In this document: piece after piece, positions 33,967 through 43,024 of the stretch | How the letters are laid out: every line of letters begins with the position of its first letter | How positions within the stretch are numbered: the first letter of the stretch is position 1 | Assembly: GCF_000812565.1 (NCBI RefSeq) | Contig: NZ_JTAM01000001.1 | Span: 248,001 to 312,000 of the forward strand | Direction: 5' to 3' | Length of the DNA stretch: 64,000 nucleotides | From: Flammeovirga sp. OC4 | Lineage (GTDB): Bacteria; Bacteroidota; Bacteroidia; Cytophagales; Flammeovirgaceae | The notes under the pieces: generated by a model | Seen by the model: only the letters and a program-made list of their open reading frames with translations | Told to the model about the DNA's origin: nothing | Databases searched by the model: none | Translations under genes and position numbers: made by a program

Positions 33967-35376
33967 TTAAGTGGCTGCTTCAGGTTTTGTCCACTTAGAA
34001 GATATGTATACTGCGAGTATCAGCCCTGCCATAATCAGTGAAATAATCGCTTTTATTAGGATAGAAACCACTACAATTTTTATTGATAAATATAATGCTA
34101 GTAAGATCACTATCATTGTGATAATAATTTCTTTCTTATTGAAAACAGATAAGGTGGATTGGGAAATAAAATAGCTTGCAAAACCATAAATAAAATAACT
34201 AATAAATGTAGTTATAGCTGCTCCCATAATCCCCAAAGTGGGTAACAGTACTAAGTTTGATATTACATTAAATACTGTAACTCCTACTGATAAATTAGAT
34301 AGGAATTTCGTCTTTTCTTTATATTCAAGAATTGATGTACAAAGCAGGAAATAAGGTCTGTAATTCATCGATAATATGACAACAATGGCAATAGGATATA
34401 CGTCCTTTAAGCTTTCATTTCTTACCAAAATTTCAAAAATCTCTTTGGTCCAAATACTCACTGTTATTGTACTTAAAACAAAGATTATTGTAAGCTTTCG
34501 AACGATGCTCTGTATCTCATTAGTATTCCCTTTTTTATATAAATCAATAATGACCGGAACTACTGCAAAACCAACACCTTTACTCAGTTGAAAAACTCTA
34601 TCTCCTATAGAATAAGATAAGTTATACCTACCAATTGCATGAATTGGAATATTCATGAATTCCATCATCACACGGTCAGAGTAATCTAAAATATAATTTG
34701 AAAAATGATGAGGCATTGTTGACATACCAAGCTTTAGCATTGTCTTTATTTTAGAAAAGGATCTAAATATGGGATAAAGTCTTATTTCAATAAAAAGAGA
34801 TGTATAAGACAGTCCCATTACAATAGCTCCTGCGGCATTGGCATAAAACCATCCCATATACCCCAATTGAAGTTGTACAATAAGGTGATAATTCATGGAC
34901 GTGACCAATAATCCAACTCCAATTGTTCTATAAAATAATGCTTTTGGGTTCAATTGTAACTGATGATAAATGGAACCTATAAAAGTAAAAGTTGAATTGA
35001 ATAATATGGGTAATGCTGCTAAGGTTATAATCGTTAATTTATTATTTCCTGCATCTTCAGGAATCACCAAAAAAAGAACTATACTTTGAAATATGATAAA
35101 GGGAAAATTCCATACTATTAATACACCAAGCACTTTTCTCCAAACCCAGATATATTTTTGGGGATACTTGTAAAAGGCATTCATCACCACTATTGTTAAT
35201 CCTAAGAACTGAAATAGCCCAATACCCATCATAAAAGCATTAACCACTCCATAAAGGCCGTAATCAAAAGCAGTAAGATGAGGTGTAATCAGGGGAAGCA
35301 AAAGCATGTTTACTACCCCTATAAACTGAGGTGCTATTCCATAGATAAAGGAATTAGAAAGTACTTTTTGAAGCAT
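33967..35376 (-). CDS. Polysaccharide flippase of the MOP/Wzx-like superfamily
   Basis: 469 residues with about twelve to fourteen hydrophobic helices. The start 'SFIYGIAPQFIGVVNMLLLPLIT' and 'FDYGLYGVVNA' are typical of oligosaccharide flippases (polysaccharide biosynthesis protein family), and 'SYSIGDRVFQLSKGVGFAVVPVI' fits the seventh-eighth helix region. Such proteins move lipid-linked sugar chains across the inner membrane. No glycosyltransferase or polymerase gene is directly next to it, so the chain is unknown. Confidence 0.8.
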   Translation of the reverse strand: MLQKVLSNSFIYGIAPQFIGVVNMLLLPLITPHLTAFDYGLYGVVNAFMMGIGLFQFLGLTIVVMNAFYKYPQKYIWVWRKVLGVLIVWNFPFIIFQSIVLFLVIPEDAGNNKLTIITLAALPILFNSTFTFIGSIYHQLQLNPKALFYRTIGVGLLVTSMNYHLIVQLQLGYMGWFYANAAGAIVMGLSYTSLFIEIRLYPIFRSFSKIKTMLKLGMSTMPHHFSNYILDYSDRVMMEFMNIPIHAIGRYNLSYSIGDRVFQLSKGVGFAVVPVIIDLYKKGNTNEIQSIVRKLTIIFVLSTITVSIWTKEIFEILVRNESLKDVYPIAIVVILSMNYRPYFLLCTSILEYKEKTKFLSNLSVGVTVFNVISNLVLLPTLGIMGAAITTFISYFIYGFASYFISQSTLSVFNKKEIIITMIVILLALYLSIKIVVVSILIKAIISLIMAGLILAVYISSKWTKPEAAT

Positions 35377-35512
35377 AGATTAATGTTGATCCTTTAGCAA
35401 ATTAAATAGGAATAATAATTGTATTCAAGGTTAAAAAGCAATTAATATGATTCTATATGATAGGATTCCCTAAAAATTCAAAGTGCTTTATCATAATTGT
35501 CTTATTTATTCA

Positions 35513-35520
35513 TATTTTTG
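35513..35520 (+). promoter_or_regulatory. -7 box (TAnnTTTG type) of greB
   Basis: TATTTTTG 22 bases before the greB ATG at 35542. It lies downstream of the in-frame TTG at 35497, so the longer open frame cannot be the real start if this promoter is used. Confidence 0.5.
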
Positions 35521-35541
35521 TTTTTTAATTATTTAAAGAGA

Positions 35542-36006
35542 ATGAATAAATCTACTTATATTACAAAAGAAGGAATGGAGTCTCTGCAAAACGAAGTGCA
35601 GGAGATTTGGGAAGAACGAAAAGTAGTTACTCAAGCGGTAAGTGACGCAGCTGCAATGGGCGACCGTTCTGAAAATGCCGAATATATCTATGGTAAGAAA
35701 AAACTCCGTGAGATTGATGGACGTTTAACTTACTTAAGAAGAAGAATCAATACATTAAAAGTTTTTGATCAAAAGGTAGACGACACAAGAGCCATGTTTA
35801 GTGCTTATGTAACGTTTAAAGACCAAACCAACAGGGAGATGACATTGAGGTTAGTAGGCCCTGATGAAGCTGACATCAAAAAGCAAAGTATTAGTATTGC
35901 TTCTCCAATTGGAAAATCATTATTGAATCAATCTGTCGGTGACGCAGTAGAAGTAGTTACTCCAGCCGGCAAAAAAATATTTACAATTCTTAAGGTTAAA
36001 TATTAA
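35542..36006 (+). CDS. greB: GreA/GreB-family transcription elongation factor
   Basis: 154 residues. The N-terminal helical hairpin ('EGMESLQNEVQEIWEERKVVTQAVSDAAAMGDRSENAEYIYGKK') includes the acidic tip 'GDRSENAEY' that inserts into the RNA polymerase secondary channel and prompts cleavage of backtracked RNA. The C-terminal FKBP-like domain is about 80-154. 'YIYGKKKLREIDGRLTYL' favours GreB over GreA. The start is the ATG in 'MNKSTY', supported by a -7 box at 35513-35520 and by family alignment. The next gene starts 15 bases after its stop. Confidence 0.9.
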   Translation: MNKSTYITKEGMESLQNEVQEIWEERKVVTQAVSDAAAMGDRSENAEYIYGKKKLREIDGRLTYLRRRINTLKVFDQKVDDTRAMFSAYVTFKDQTNREMTLRLVGPDEADIKKQSISIASPIGKSLLNQSVGDAVEVVTPAGKKIFTILKVKY

Positions 36007-36021
36007 CCACATACAAGTACA

Positions 36022-36855
36022 ATGATGAACTTTATAACAAAAAGATTTTTTTTTAGTACACTGATTACTTTGTTAATCTCTCACTTTACTCTTGCCCAAG
36101 ATCTTTACGTTTTACATGTTAGTGGTGACATCTTAAATACTACCAATAATGTAAACTTGAAAGTAGGCGATATGATTAGTAAAGATGCCTCTCTTTCATT
36201 TGGTTCCAACAACGCAAAAGCCATCGTTATTGGAAAAAGCACTGGTAAAATGCTTTTAGATGGAAGTAAAAGTAAAAAATCACCTACTGGCGAATTCATG
36301 AGCTTAGTTTCTGAAGTTTTATTTCCGATTCAATCCAACAAGCAAATGAGTACTCGTAGCGTACTTTTTGAATCAGTAGCCAATATTAGTGATTACTTCA
36401 ATGGAGATGCCTATGTTTTCATCACAGATTCAATCATACTAGATATTAATCAAGAAAAATACCCTCTCAACGAAGAGAAACAAATGGCTTTAAGATTTAC
36501 ATCAGGTGAAGAGATTTTCAACAGATGGATTCCTAATTATGGAGACAATAAGCTTCTTTTAGAGAAAGAACGATTATTTGAGGGTGCAAGCCTCGATGAA
36601 ATTGAAACAGTAGATGTTTACTATGTCATAAAAGCTACTAGAAAAATTGATCATATTGGTAGTTTCAATCCTATTTTTGTCAACCAAGATCAATTAAAGG
36701 AAGAGTTGATTTCTTTAAAATCATTCCTTTCTACAAATCAGACTGAAAAAGCAGAAGAAATTCAAGCTGAACTTTACCAATATGTATTAGATATCTATGG
36801 TCAAACAGATTTTGAGATGTTTAATGAGTGGATCAAAGAAGAAGGAATCATTTAA
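36022..36855 (+). CDS. Secreted protein with FecR-like N-terminus, unknown
   Basis: 277 residues with a signal peptide (about 1-26, ending 'TLAQ'). About 28-100 ('YVLHVSGDILNTTNNVNLKVGDMISKDASLSFG', then 'AKAIVIG') resembles the FecR-type beta domain found in sensing or scaffold proteins; this is a weak call. The rest is helical and charged with no motif. It starts 15 bases after greB and ends in a strong terminator. The next gene on the same strand encodes a CHASE2-like membrane protein; FecR-like and CHASE2 proteins are often paired in bacteria, which suggests an extracytoplasmic sensing pair. Confidence 0.5.
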   Translation: MMNFITKRFFFSTLITLLISHFTLAQDLYVLHVSGDILNTTNNVNLKVGDMISKDASLSFGSNNAKAIVIGKSTGKMLLDGSKSKKSPTGEFMSLVSEVLFPIQSNKQMSTRSVLFESVANISDYFNGDAYVFITDSIILDINQEKYPLNEEKQMALRFTSGEEIFNRWIPNYGDNKLLLEKERLFEGASLDEIETVDVYYVIKATRKIDHIGSFNPIFVNQDQLKEELISLKSFLSTNQTEKAEEIQAELYQYVLDIYGQTDFEMFNEWIKEEGII

Positions 36856-36873
36856 TAAAAAAATATATTCTGT

Positions 36874-36910
36874 AAAAAAAGCAAGGCATTATTATTGTCT
36901 TGCTTTTTTT
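36874..36910 (+). terminator. Intrinsic terminator after the FecR-like gene
   Basis: A 15-bp stem with G-U pairing (36874-36888 with 36896-36910), 7-base loop, ending in TTTTTTT. It separates the greB unit from the CHASE2-like gene. Confidence 0.8.
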
Positions 36911-36937
36911 ATGATTTAAGACTTTTAATAGTACAAC

Positions 36938-38218
36938 ATGACTTCCGAAAAAAAAGACAAACGTTTAATCTTTAGAATGCAAAGGAATAAATCTCTGATG
37001 TGGGGATTATCTTCCATTAATGCAATAATAATGATGGTAGGGCTATTATTTTATATGACCATCGTATATGTAATGCCTGATGAAATTCTATTGATTGAAT
37101 TAATGTCAGCCACAAGAAATGCATTATTTAAAGCAGAAGAAAAACCTTCTAAAGACCGTTTCCTTTTTGTCAACTGTTCATGGGAAAAAGATCTTACCGC
37201 TAAAGTAGACACCAATGATTTTGTGATTGGAAATGTAGATATTACCAATCGAAAATCCATTACACAATTCCTGTCACTTTTAAACCAAAAGCCTGACAAT
37301 CACGAATTCCTATTAGTCGATATTCGATTTTATGATAAATCAGACGATGATAGTTTAATGGAAGCAGAATTCCAAAAAGCTAAAAACACCATTGTCTCCT
37401 ATCATAAAGGAGCCAATAATGCTCCCAAATATCCTGTAGTGGATGTCCCCCTCGGTTTATCCGATTTGCAAGTGCAAGAGCTAAACCATGAAGAAACCAT
37501 CACTTTAAAGTATCATTTGATGCAAGGTGATTCTTTGAAAACTACCCCCCTCTTGATGGCAGAACAAATTTATGGAGATACCTTAGAAAGAGGATATTTT
37601 TTCAGTAAGTTCAGAGGTAATTATATGCTCAATGGATATATTTTAGATTACCCAATTCGACCTTATGACTTGTTTGTAGCGAATAACTACACTTACATTC
37701 AGATGCACGAATTACTAAGTATGCCTCCTTTTTTAGTAGAAGACTTCACTAAAGATAGAATTATTGTATTGGGTGACTTTGAAGACCGAGATATTCATAA
37801 GACTATCTATGGATTTATGCCTGGTCCTCTGATTCTTACAAATGCTTTTATCACATTAGAGAAAGGCTATAATAAAATCACAATTGGCTTCTTTATATTT
37901 ATATTCATCTGCTTTACGTTTATCTCCCATAAAGCACTGACTTTTAAAGATCCAATTACTGTATTTATGCAGAAATTCTTCGAATCAGATCACTTCCTTG
38001 TTGAGCTACTTCAAGATTCCCTGTTCTATCTGATTTATTTTGCTGTAATGTCAGTCATCTCTTATACCTTGTTCAATATTCACCTTACTATTCTTGTACT
38101 GTCATTCTATATGTATGCACTAGAGCAAGGATTGTTATTTTATAAAGAGTGGATAGAGGAAAAAGATGCCGAATCCGACAAAAAATTGGAAACAGAAACA
38201 GTTCAAGAAGACAAATAA
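36938..38218 (+). CDS. CHASE2-like membrane protein lacking an output domain
   Basis: 426 residues. One helix at about 25-45 is followed by an extracytoplasmic domain (about 50-305) resembling CHASE2: 'FLFVNCSWEKDL', 'FLLVDIRFYDK', and near its end 'DRIIVLGDFEDRDIHKTIYGFMPGPLILTNAFITL', the usual CHASE2 finish. Three helices follow (about 308-330, 358-385, 388-408), then a short charged tail. CHASE2 proteins normally continue into a kinase, cyclase or phosphatase; here nothing follows, so it may signal through a partner. The upstream FecR-like secreted protein is the best candidate partner. Confidence 0.6.
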   Translation: MTSEKKDKRLIFRMQRNKSLMWGLSSINAIIMMVGLLFYMTIVYVMPDEILLIELMSATRNALFKAEEKPSKDRFLFVNCSWEKDLTAKVDTNDFVIGNVDITNRKSITQFLSLLNQKPDNHEFLLVDIRFYDKSDDDSLMEAEFQKAKNTIVSYHKGANNAPKYPVVDVPLGLSDLQVQELNHEETITLKYHLMQGDSLKTTPLLMAEQIYGDTLERGYFFSKFRGNYMLNGYILDYPIRPYDLFVANNYTYIQMHELLSMPPFLVEDFTKDRIIVLGDFEDRDIHKTIYGFMPGPLILTNAFITLEKGYNKITIGFFIFIFICFTFISHKALTFKDPITVFMQKFFESDHFLVELLQDSLFYLIYFAVMSVISYTLFNIHLTILVLSFYMYALEQGLLFYKEWIEEKDAESDKKLETETVQEDK

Positions 38219-38374
38219 ATTCAGAGTTGAACAAATTTGATTTCAAATTACTTTTAGTAATATAGATCATTCAATTTTATTAAAATTGTATTGTATTTTG
38301 GAGCATGTTTTGAGGATGTACTCATTACGTGCTCTTTTTTTGAGCTAAATCAAATAAACTCGATACTTATTAAT

Positions 38375-38761
38375 ATGCATACTGAATTCAAAAAAGTAGC
38401 AATGATTGCCCACGATGGCAAAAAAGCAGAGATGGTGGGCTTTTTCAAAGATCACATGGATGTACTAGAAAATAAGCAAATTGTTGCTACCGGTACAACA
38501 GGTAGTCATTTAGTAAAAGCAGGCTTAGAAGTAGATTGTAAACTTTCTGGACCAAAAGGTGGTGATGCTCAAATTGCTGCATTAGTTGCAGAAGGTGATG
38601 TAGATGCGGTATTCTTCTTCAGAGATCCACTAGGAAAGCACCCACATGAACCAGATGTTCAGATGTTGATGAGAGTTTGTGATTTATATGATGTGCCATT
38701 AGCTACAAACCCAGCTTCAGGACACTTACTCATGGAAGGTATCAGAAAATTCTCAAAGTAA
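38375..38761 (+). CDS. mgsA: Methylglyoxal synthase
   Basis: 128 residues. It converts dihydroxyacetone phosphate to methylglyoxal and phosphate in the cytoplasm, a bypass of lower glycolysis under phosphate limitation. Key residues align with E. coli MgsA: His13 in 'IAHDG', Asp64 in 'GPKGGD', Asp84 in 'FRDPL', His91 and Asp94 in 'PHEPD'. 'ATGTTGSHL' is the phosphate-binding loop. The start is the ATG of 'MHTEFKK'; the open frame extends 28 codons further from a TTG, but that part has no family match. Single gene with its own terminator. Confidence 0.95.
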   Translation: MHTEFKKVAMIAHDGKKAEMVGFFKDHMDVLENKQIVATGTTGSHLVKAGLEVDCKLSGPKGGDAQIAALVAEGDVDAVFFFRDPLGKHPHEPDVQMLMRVCDLYDVPLATNPASGHLLMEGIRKFSK

Positions 38762-38787
38762 TTGTACAAAAACTTTGTAAAAAAGAG

Positions 38788-38820
38788 AGTCACCATAAAA
38801 TTAATTATGGTGACTTTTTA
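38788..38820. terminator. Intrinsic terminator of mgsA
   Basis: A perfect 11-bp stem (38788-38798 with 38805-38815) followed by TTTTTA. It may also serve the convergent LruC gene. Confidence 0.82.
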
Positions 38821-38868
38821 TTAAACTAGTTGTGAGTTTGAAGAAGTAATTTCTTCCTTGTGGTTATG

Positions 38869-40866
38869 TTACTCATCAAAATACATTAAACTTGTCTTTC
38901 GATTTCCTGCGTCATCGGTGTACCAATTTTTATTGTTAACACCGGCACTTTCAACAAACTCTCTAAAGTTTACATATGCATTTGTAATATCTATACTTTC
39001 TTTTGGCGGGTGGAATCTGTGAGCAATGTGTAATCCCCATGGATGTCCTTCAGCCGTTTTATAATTTCCACTATCTTCTCCAGCAGTTCTTAACGATTGA
39101 TCATACTTCTCTGTAGGCGTTCCATTTGCCAAGTGTAATTCGTTTGATCTCACTTGGTTGATAAAGATAAATGGATTAAAGCCCTCTACAGGGAACGAAC
39201 TCATGTCCACTGGATTGACAAATGTAGTTTCAATAATGAATTCATCACTTTTCTTAATATTACCATCTCCTTTCACTAGGCCAAAGTGGTTATCAAAAAC
39301 AATTAATACAGGAGCTGCAGGGTCGATTCCAGTTTCTAATCCTTTAGCATCTAAAGCAACTACCCCTGTCAATATTTTAGAACCAGTCACACTTGCTATC
39401 GAATCCGCATGAATTGGTAATTGATAAGCAAAACCACACGGCAAGTCAGAACGAACAGACTTCACAACAAAAGTAGAGTACACTTTCACCACTTTATTTT
39501 GTCCATTTGCTACAAAATTATGTCTGTATTGTACCATAATATCATTGAAGTCATAATCTCCTTTTTGTGGATATAAATCTTCAAAAGCAAATGTCCCAAA
39601 CCCATTTTCACCAGGAGTATATTGATCAAAGGCTTTATCAGGATCGTCCGGATAATCATCAAAGCCATCTACGATACCGTCATTATCAGAATCCTCCCCT
39701 TCAAAGTCACTCTCACTACATCTAAACGACGTAAGGTCATTCATTTTCCTTCCCACTGAAGCTACTACTATAAATGAACCATCTTTTACATCCATATAAA
39801 TCAACTTACTATTTGATTCGTTTGTCGAAGCATAGATATAGTCAAAGCGGTCTATCGTCACACCTGTAAGATAATAAGGGAAGTTATCAGCACTGACCCT
39901 AGTAGCAACCAAGTTTGTACTATCTTCATTTACAGCCAATCTGAATAAACCACCCGAACATGCTTGGTAAATTGTACCATCAGACCCGAAAGTAAGATCT
40001 CCTCCTCCATTTTGGCTATTTGAAATTCCTGTTCCGGTAAGCGTTTTGACCACATTACCATTGGTTGGGTCAATCATGGCATAATTAGAACCATTACCAA
40101 TGTAAAGTAAACCGTCCCATTTATTGTAAGCCATTCTTGGGTAGCCGTTGTCTAATCCACTTATACCTGTTGTTAACTTTTTAATGGTAGAAGTAGTCTC
40201 TGTATCTTTATTGTAAGAATATAAAGTTCCGTTAACATCGTAGTAAAAAATATCGTTTTCTTGATCGTAAGCCATTGCATAGCCTCCCGTGTTGATGGTA
40301 CCATAATCGGTTTGATCATAAGTATCACTTTCAATGGCAATACTAAAGAAAGCACCTTGATGATTCATTGCATATACATAATCCTCACAACTTGCTAAAG
40401 CTCTTCTATTGGATGAAGTCATTTCCTGAGCCAATTTATCAAAATCAACTTCAAGTTCATTACTAGTGACTGTTACTAACTTATACCACTCTTTACCTTT
40501 GAGTCTTTTAACAACATATAATCTTTCTACATAGGATGGCAAAGTTACTCTGTAACTAGAATTACCTTCTTCACTTGAAATAGTATTACCTAATTTGGTG
40601 TAATTACCTTGATCATCTATCATATAGATAGAATACAATGCTTTACCTGTAAAAGCAGAAGATGAAATTTCAATATTAAAAGACTGAGTTACATCATAGT
40701 TAAAATCAGCAGGTACTTCAATGTCATTTACGCTACTGTTAGTTTGGGTGGTTGGATCATTATTTAAATCGTCATTGATTTCTTCTTCAACTGTTTTGGT
40801 ACATGAAAAAGTAAATCCGATAAGAGATAATATCAAACCTATTTTAATAAAGGATTGGATATTCAT
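38869..40866 (-). CDS. LruC-domain lipoprotein
   Basis: 665 residues. The lipobox 'FTFSC' gives a lipid-modified Cys22. About 160-385 is a beta-propeller-like region of repeating strands ('YAMAYDQENDIFYYDVNG', 'PRMAYNKWDGLLYIGNG'). At about 393-410 'DSDNDGIVDGFDDYPDDPDKAF' is a calcium-binding thrombospondin type 3-like loop. The LruC domain follows (about 420-665), marked by 'YPQKGDYDFNDIMVQYR'. LruC proteins are surface or outer-membrane lipoproteins in Bacteroidota, Leptospira and Vibrio; in Leptospira LruC is an outer-membrane antigen. Function is unknown. No partner gene is adjacent. Confidence 0.85.
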   Translation of the reverse strand: MNIQSFIKIGLILSLIGFTFSCTKTVEEEINDDLNNDPTTQTNSSVNDIEVPADFNYDVTQSFNIEISSSAFTGKALYSIYMIDDQGNYTKLGNTISSEEGNSSYRVTLPSYVERLYVVKRLKGKEWYKLVTVTSNELEVDFDKLAQEMTSSNRRALASCEDYVYAMNHQGAFFSIAIESDTYDQTDYGTINTGGYAMAYDQENDIFYYDVNGTLYSYNKDTETTSTIKKLTTGISGLDNGYPRMAYNKWDGLLYIGNGSNYAMIDPTNGNVVKTLTGTGISNSQNGGGDLTFGSDGTIYQACSGGLFRLAVNEDSTNLVATRVSADNFPYYLTGVTIDRFDYIYASTNESNSKLIYMDVKDGSFIVVASVGRKMNDLTSFRCSESDFEGEDSDNDGIVDGFDDYPDDPDKAFDQYTPGENGFGTFAFEDLYPQKGDYDFNDIMVQYRHNFVANGQNKVVKVYSTFVVKSVRSDLPCGFAYQLPIHADSIASVTGSKILTGVVALDAKGLETGIDPAAPVLIVFDNHFGLVKGDGNIKKSDEFIIETTFVNPVDMSSFPVEGFNPFIFINQVRSNELHLANGTPTEKYDQSLRTAGEDSGNYKTAEGHPWGLHIAHRFHPPKESIDITNAYVNFREFVESAGVNNKNWYTDDAGNRKTSLMYFDE

Positions 40867-41128
40867 TATGCTAAACTATTAGGTTTTAAATGTTTACAAA
40901 CGCATTTACATAACACCTCAAAAGTATTATTCATTCCAATTATGTAAGTTTGAACTTCTTAAAAAAGAATAATGTAATTTAATGACTCAAATTTCATTAA
41001 TAATAATGATGTATATTGGAATAATACAATAATCAAACGAATAGCCCCTTCACTTTTGTTTCCTCACATGAAAAAGGTTTAAAGCACTTTAAAATCTCAT
41101 GTAAGAAATGAGAAATACAATTTTTTCA
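40867..41128. other. Intergenic region upstream of the LruC gene
   Basis: About 260 AT-rich bases between the LruC gene start and the ffh terminator. I see no coding frame and no perfect -7 box; TGCGTTTG near 40899-40906 on the minus strand is one mismatch from TAnnTTTG. Confidence 0.5.
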
Positions 41129-41165
41129 CTAAAAAAAACCACTCTAATTTTAAATTAGAGTGGTT
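41129..41165 (-). terminator. Intrinsic terminator of ffh
   Basis: On the minus strand a perfect 14-bp stem (41152-41165 with 41137-41150) with a one-base gap is followed by a run of U residues. It lies 25 bases after the ffh stop. Confidence 0.82.
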
Positions 41166-41189
41166 TCAAAAATCAAGATAAAGTTTAGA

Positions 41190-42560
41190 CTATCTCTTTC
41201 TTCCACCTAAACGGCTACGTAAAGATCCTTTCTTTTTACCTTTCATTTTATTACTCATACCTGGAATACCAGACATTTTGTTTACTTTCTTCATCATCTT
41301 ACGCATTTCTTCAAACTGCTTGATCAAGTTATTTACTTGTTGCACTGAAGTACCTGAACCATTTGCTAAACGCTTCTTACGAGATTGGTTTAAGCTATCT
41401 GGATTCATTCTTTCGTAAGGAGTCATTGATTGAATGATTGCTTCTACTGGTTTGAACGCATCAGAATCAATTTCTTGATCTTTCACCATTTTGTTCAAAC
41501 CTGGTACCATACCAATCAAATCCTTCAAATCACCCATCTTTTTGATGTGTTGGATTTGAGATAATAAATCATTAAAATCGAATTGGTTCTTTCTTAACTT
41601 CTTATTTAATCTTCTCGCCTCTTCTTCATCGAAAGCTTGCTGAGCTCTTTCTACTAATGAAACAACGTCACCCATACCAAGGATACGCTGAGCCATACGA
41701 TCTGGGTAGAACTCATCTAAAGTATTTTCAAGTTTCTCGCCTGTTGAGATGAATTTGATAGGCTTGTCTACTACTCTACGAATAGAAAGGGCTGCACCAC
41801 CACGAGTATCACCATCTAACTTTGTAAGAACAACACCATCAAAATCTAAACGATCGTTGAAGGTCTTCGCTGTATTTACTGCATCTTGACCAGTCATTGA
41901 ATCCACTACGAATAGTGTTTCTGACGGGTTCAATTCTTTCTTTACAGCTTCGATCTCTGCCATCATTTGCTCATCAACAGCTAAACGACCTGCTGTATCG
42001 ACTACAACAATGCTTTTACCGTTTTGTTTCGCAAACTTAACAGCGTTTTGAGCAATCTCTACAGGGTTTTTATTTTCACGTTCTGTGTAAACATCAACAC
42101 CAATTTGCTCACCCAATGTTTCCAACTGATCAATAGCGGCAGGACGGTAAACGTCAGCTGCAACTAATAATACTTGTTGACCTTGTTTTTTTAATCTTAA
42201 TCCAAGCTTACCTGTAAAAGTAGTTTTACCAGAACCTTGAAGACCAGAAATCAAAACAGTTGCCGGGTTACCTTGTGGAGCAAAAGCGACCATTTCGCCA
42301 CCCATCAACTCAGTTAATTTATCACTAACAATTTTAGTGAATAATTGACCTGGTTTTACGTCAATAAGAATGTTCTGTCCTAAAGCTTGCTCACGAATCT
42401 CATTCGTAATTTCTTTAGCTACTTTAAAGTTAACATCGGCTTCAAGTAAAGCACGACGGATCTCCTTTACAGTTGAAGCAACGTTAATTTCACTGATCGA
42501 ACCTTCACCTTTCAGGTTTTTAATGGCACGATCAATCCTGTTACTAAGATTATCAAACAT
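41190..42560 (-). CDS. ffh: Signal recognition particle protein Ffh
   Basis: 456 residues, normal length. The N domain (about 1-95) and G domain (about 96-295) carry 'GLQGSGKTT' (106-114), 'DVYRPAAIDQL', 'DTAGR' and 'TKLDGDTRGG'. The Met-rich M domain (about 300-456) binds SRP RNA and signal peptides and ends in a basic tail ('MKGKKKGSLRSRLGGRKR'). Ffh delivers nascent membrane proteins to FtsY and SecYEG. It stands alone. A TATTTTTG -7 box with an ATTG element 20 bases upstream gives the best promoter match in the window. Confidence 0.96.
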   Translation of the reverse strand: MFDNLSNRIDRAIKNLKGEGSISEINVASTVKEIRRALLEADVNFKVAKEITNEIREQALGQNILIDVKPGQLFTKIVSDKLTELMGGEMVAFAPQGNPATVLISGLQGSGKTTFTGKLGLRLKKQGQQVLLVAADVYRPAAIDQLETLGEQIGVDVYTERENKNPVEIAQNAVKFAKQNGKSIVVVDTAGRLAVDEQMMAEIEAVKKELNPSETLFVVDSMTGQDAVNTAKTFNDRLDFDGVVLTKLDGDTRGGAALSIRRVVDKPIKFISTGEKLENTLDEFYPDRMAQRILGMGDVVSLVERAQQAFDEEEARRLNKKLRKNQFDFNDLLSQIQHIKKMGDLKDLIGMVPGLNKMVKDQEIDSDAFKPVEAIIQSMTPYERMNPDSLNQSRKKRLANGSGTSVQQVNNLIKQFEEMRKMMKKVNKMSGIPGMSNKMKGKKKGSLRSRLGGRKR

Positions 42561-42605
42561 ATATTATATGAATTCCTTGTATTAATACTATTTCTAATTA
42601 GTCTG

Positions 42606-42636
42606 CAAAAATAAAATTTAATGGGATCAATTACAA
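42606..42636 (-). promoter_or_regulatory. Promoter of ffh with -33 and -7 elements
   Basis: On the minus strand, ATTG (ending 42634) is separated by 20 bases from TATTTTTG (42606-42613). This fits the Bacteroidota pattern TTTG-N19-21-TAnnTTTG with one mismatch. The ffh start codon is 45 bases downstream. Confidence 0.6.
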
Positions 42637-43024
42637 TAAATACTTGACTTCAATAATGATTATTTTGAATTAAATAAAAACAACAATATTCGTTAGTAAT
42701 TAGTGTACTTATTATAAGAGAATTACAAAAAGGAACATGATGAGCAAATTGTATTGATTTTAACTGCAAATCAATAGATTAGTAGGTAAGTAAAACGTTT
42801 TATAAAAATAGAATGAAAAATATTCTTTAAAAAATTGAAAAAATATTCGTCTTTGATATAAGAAAATACAATTAATCGGTGTTATAGTATTATAAGATTA
42901 TTTTTATCGATCTTAAGTTAATTGCTTGTGTTTTTTGTCCTGTAATCAGTATCACTTTTTTGTCAGTCAAATTATACTCACTACATAGCACAAAATTCAC
43001 TGAAATATCACATTCATAACTATA
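42637..43024. other. Intergenic region upstream of the Sel1-repeat gene
   Basis: About 390 very AT-rich bases between the divergent ffh and Sel1-repeat genes. No coding frame, RNA family or clear plus-strand promoter is recognised. A 12-bp palindrome at 42791-42802 is within chance expectation for this composition. Confidence 0.5.

Noticed and set aside
35497-35541. Longer N-terminus for greB from a TTG at 35497
   Set aside because: It would start upstream of the -7 box at 35513-35520 and the added hydrophobic residues have no place in a Gre factor.
42791-42802. 12-bp palindrome TAAAACGTTTTA, with a 10-bp version at 16014-16023, as a LacI-type operator
   Set aside because: In this AT-rich composition tens of such palindromes are expected in 64 kb, and no sugar gene is near either.
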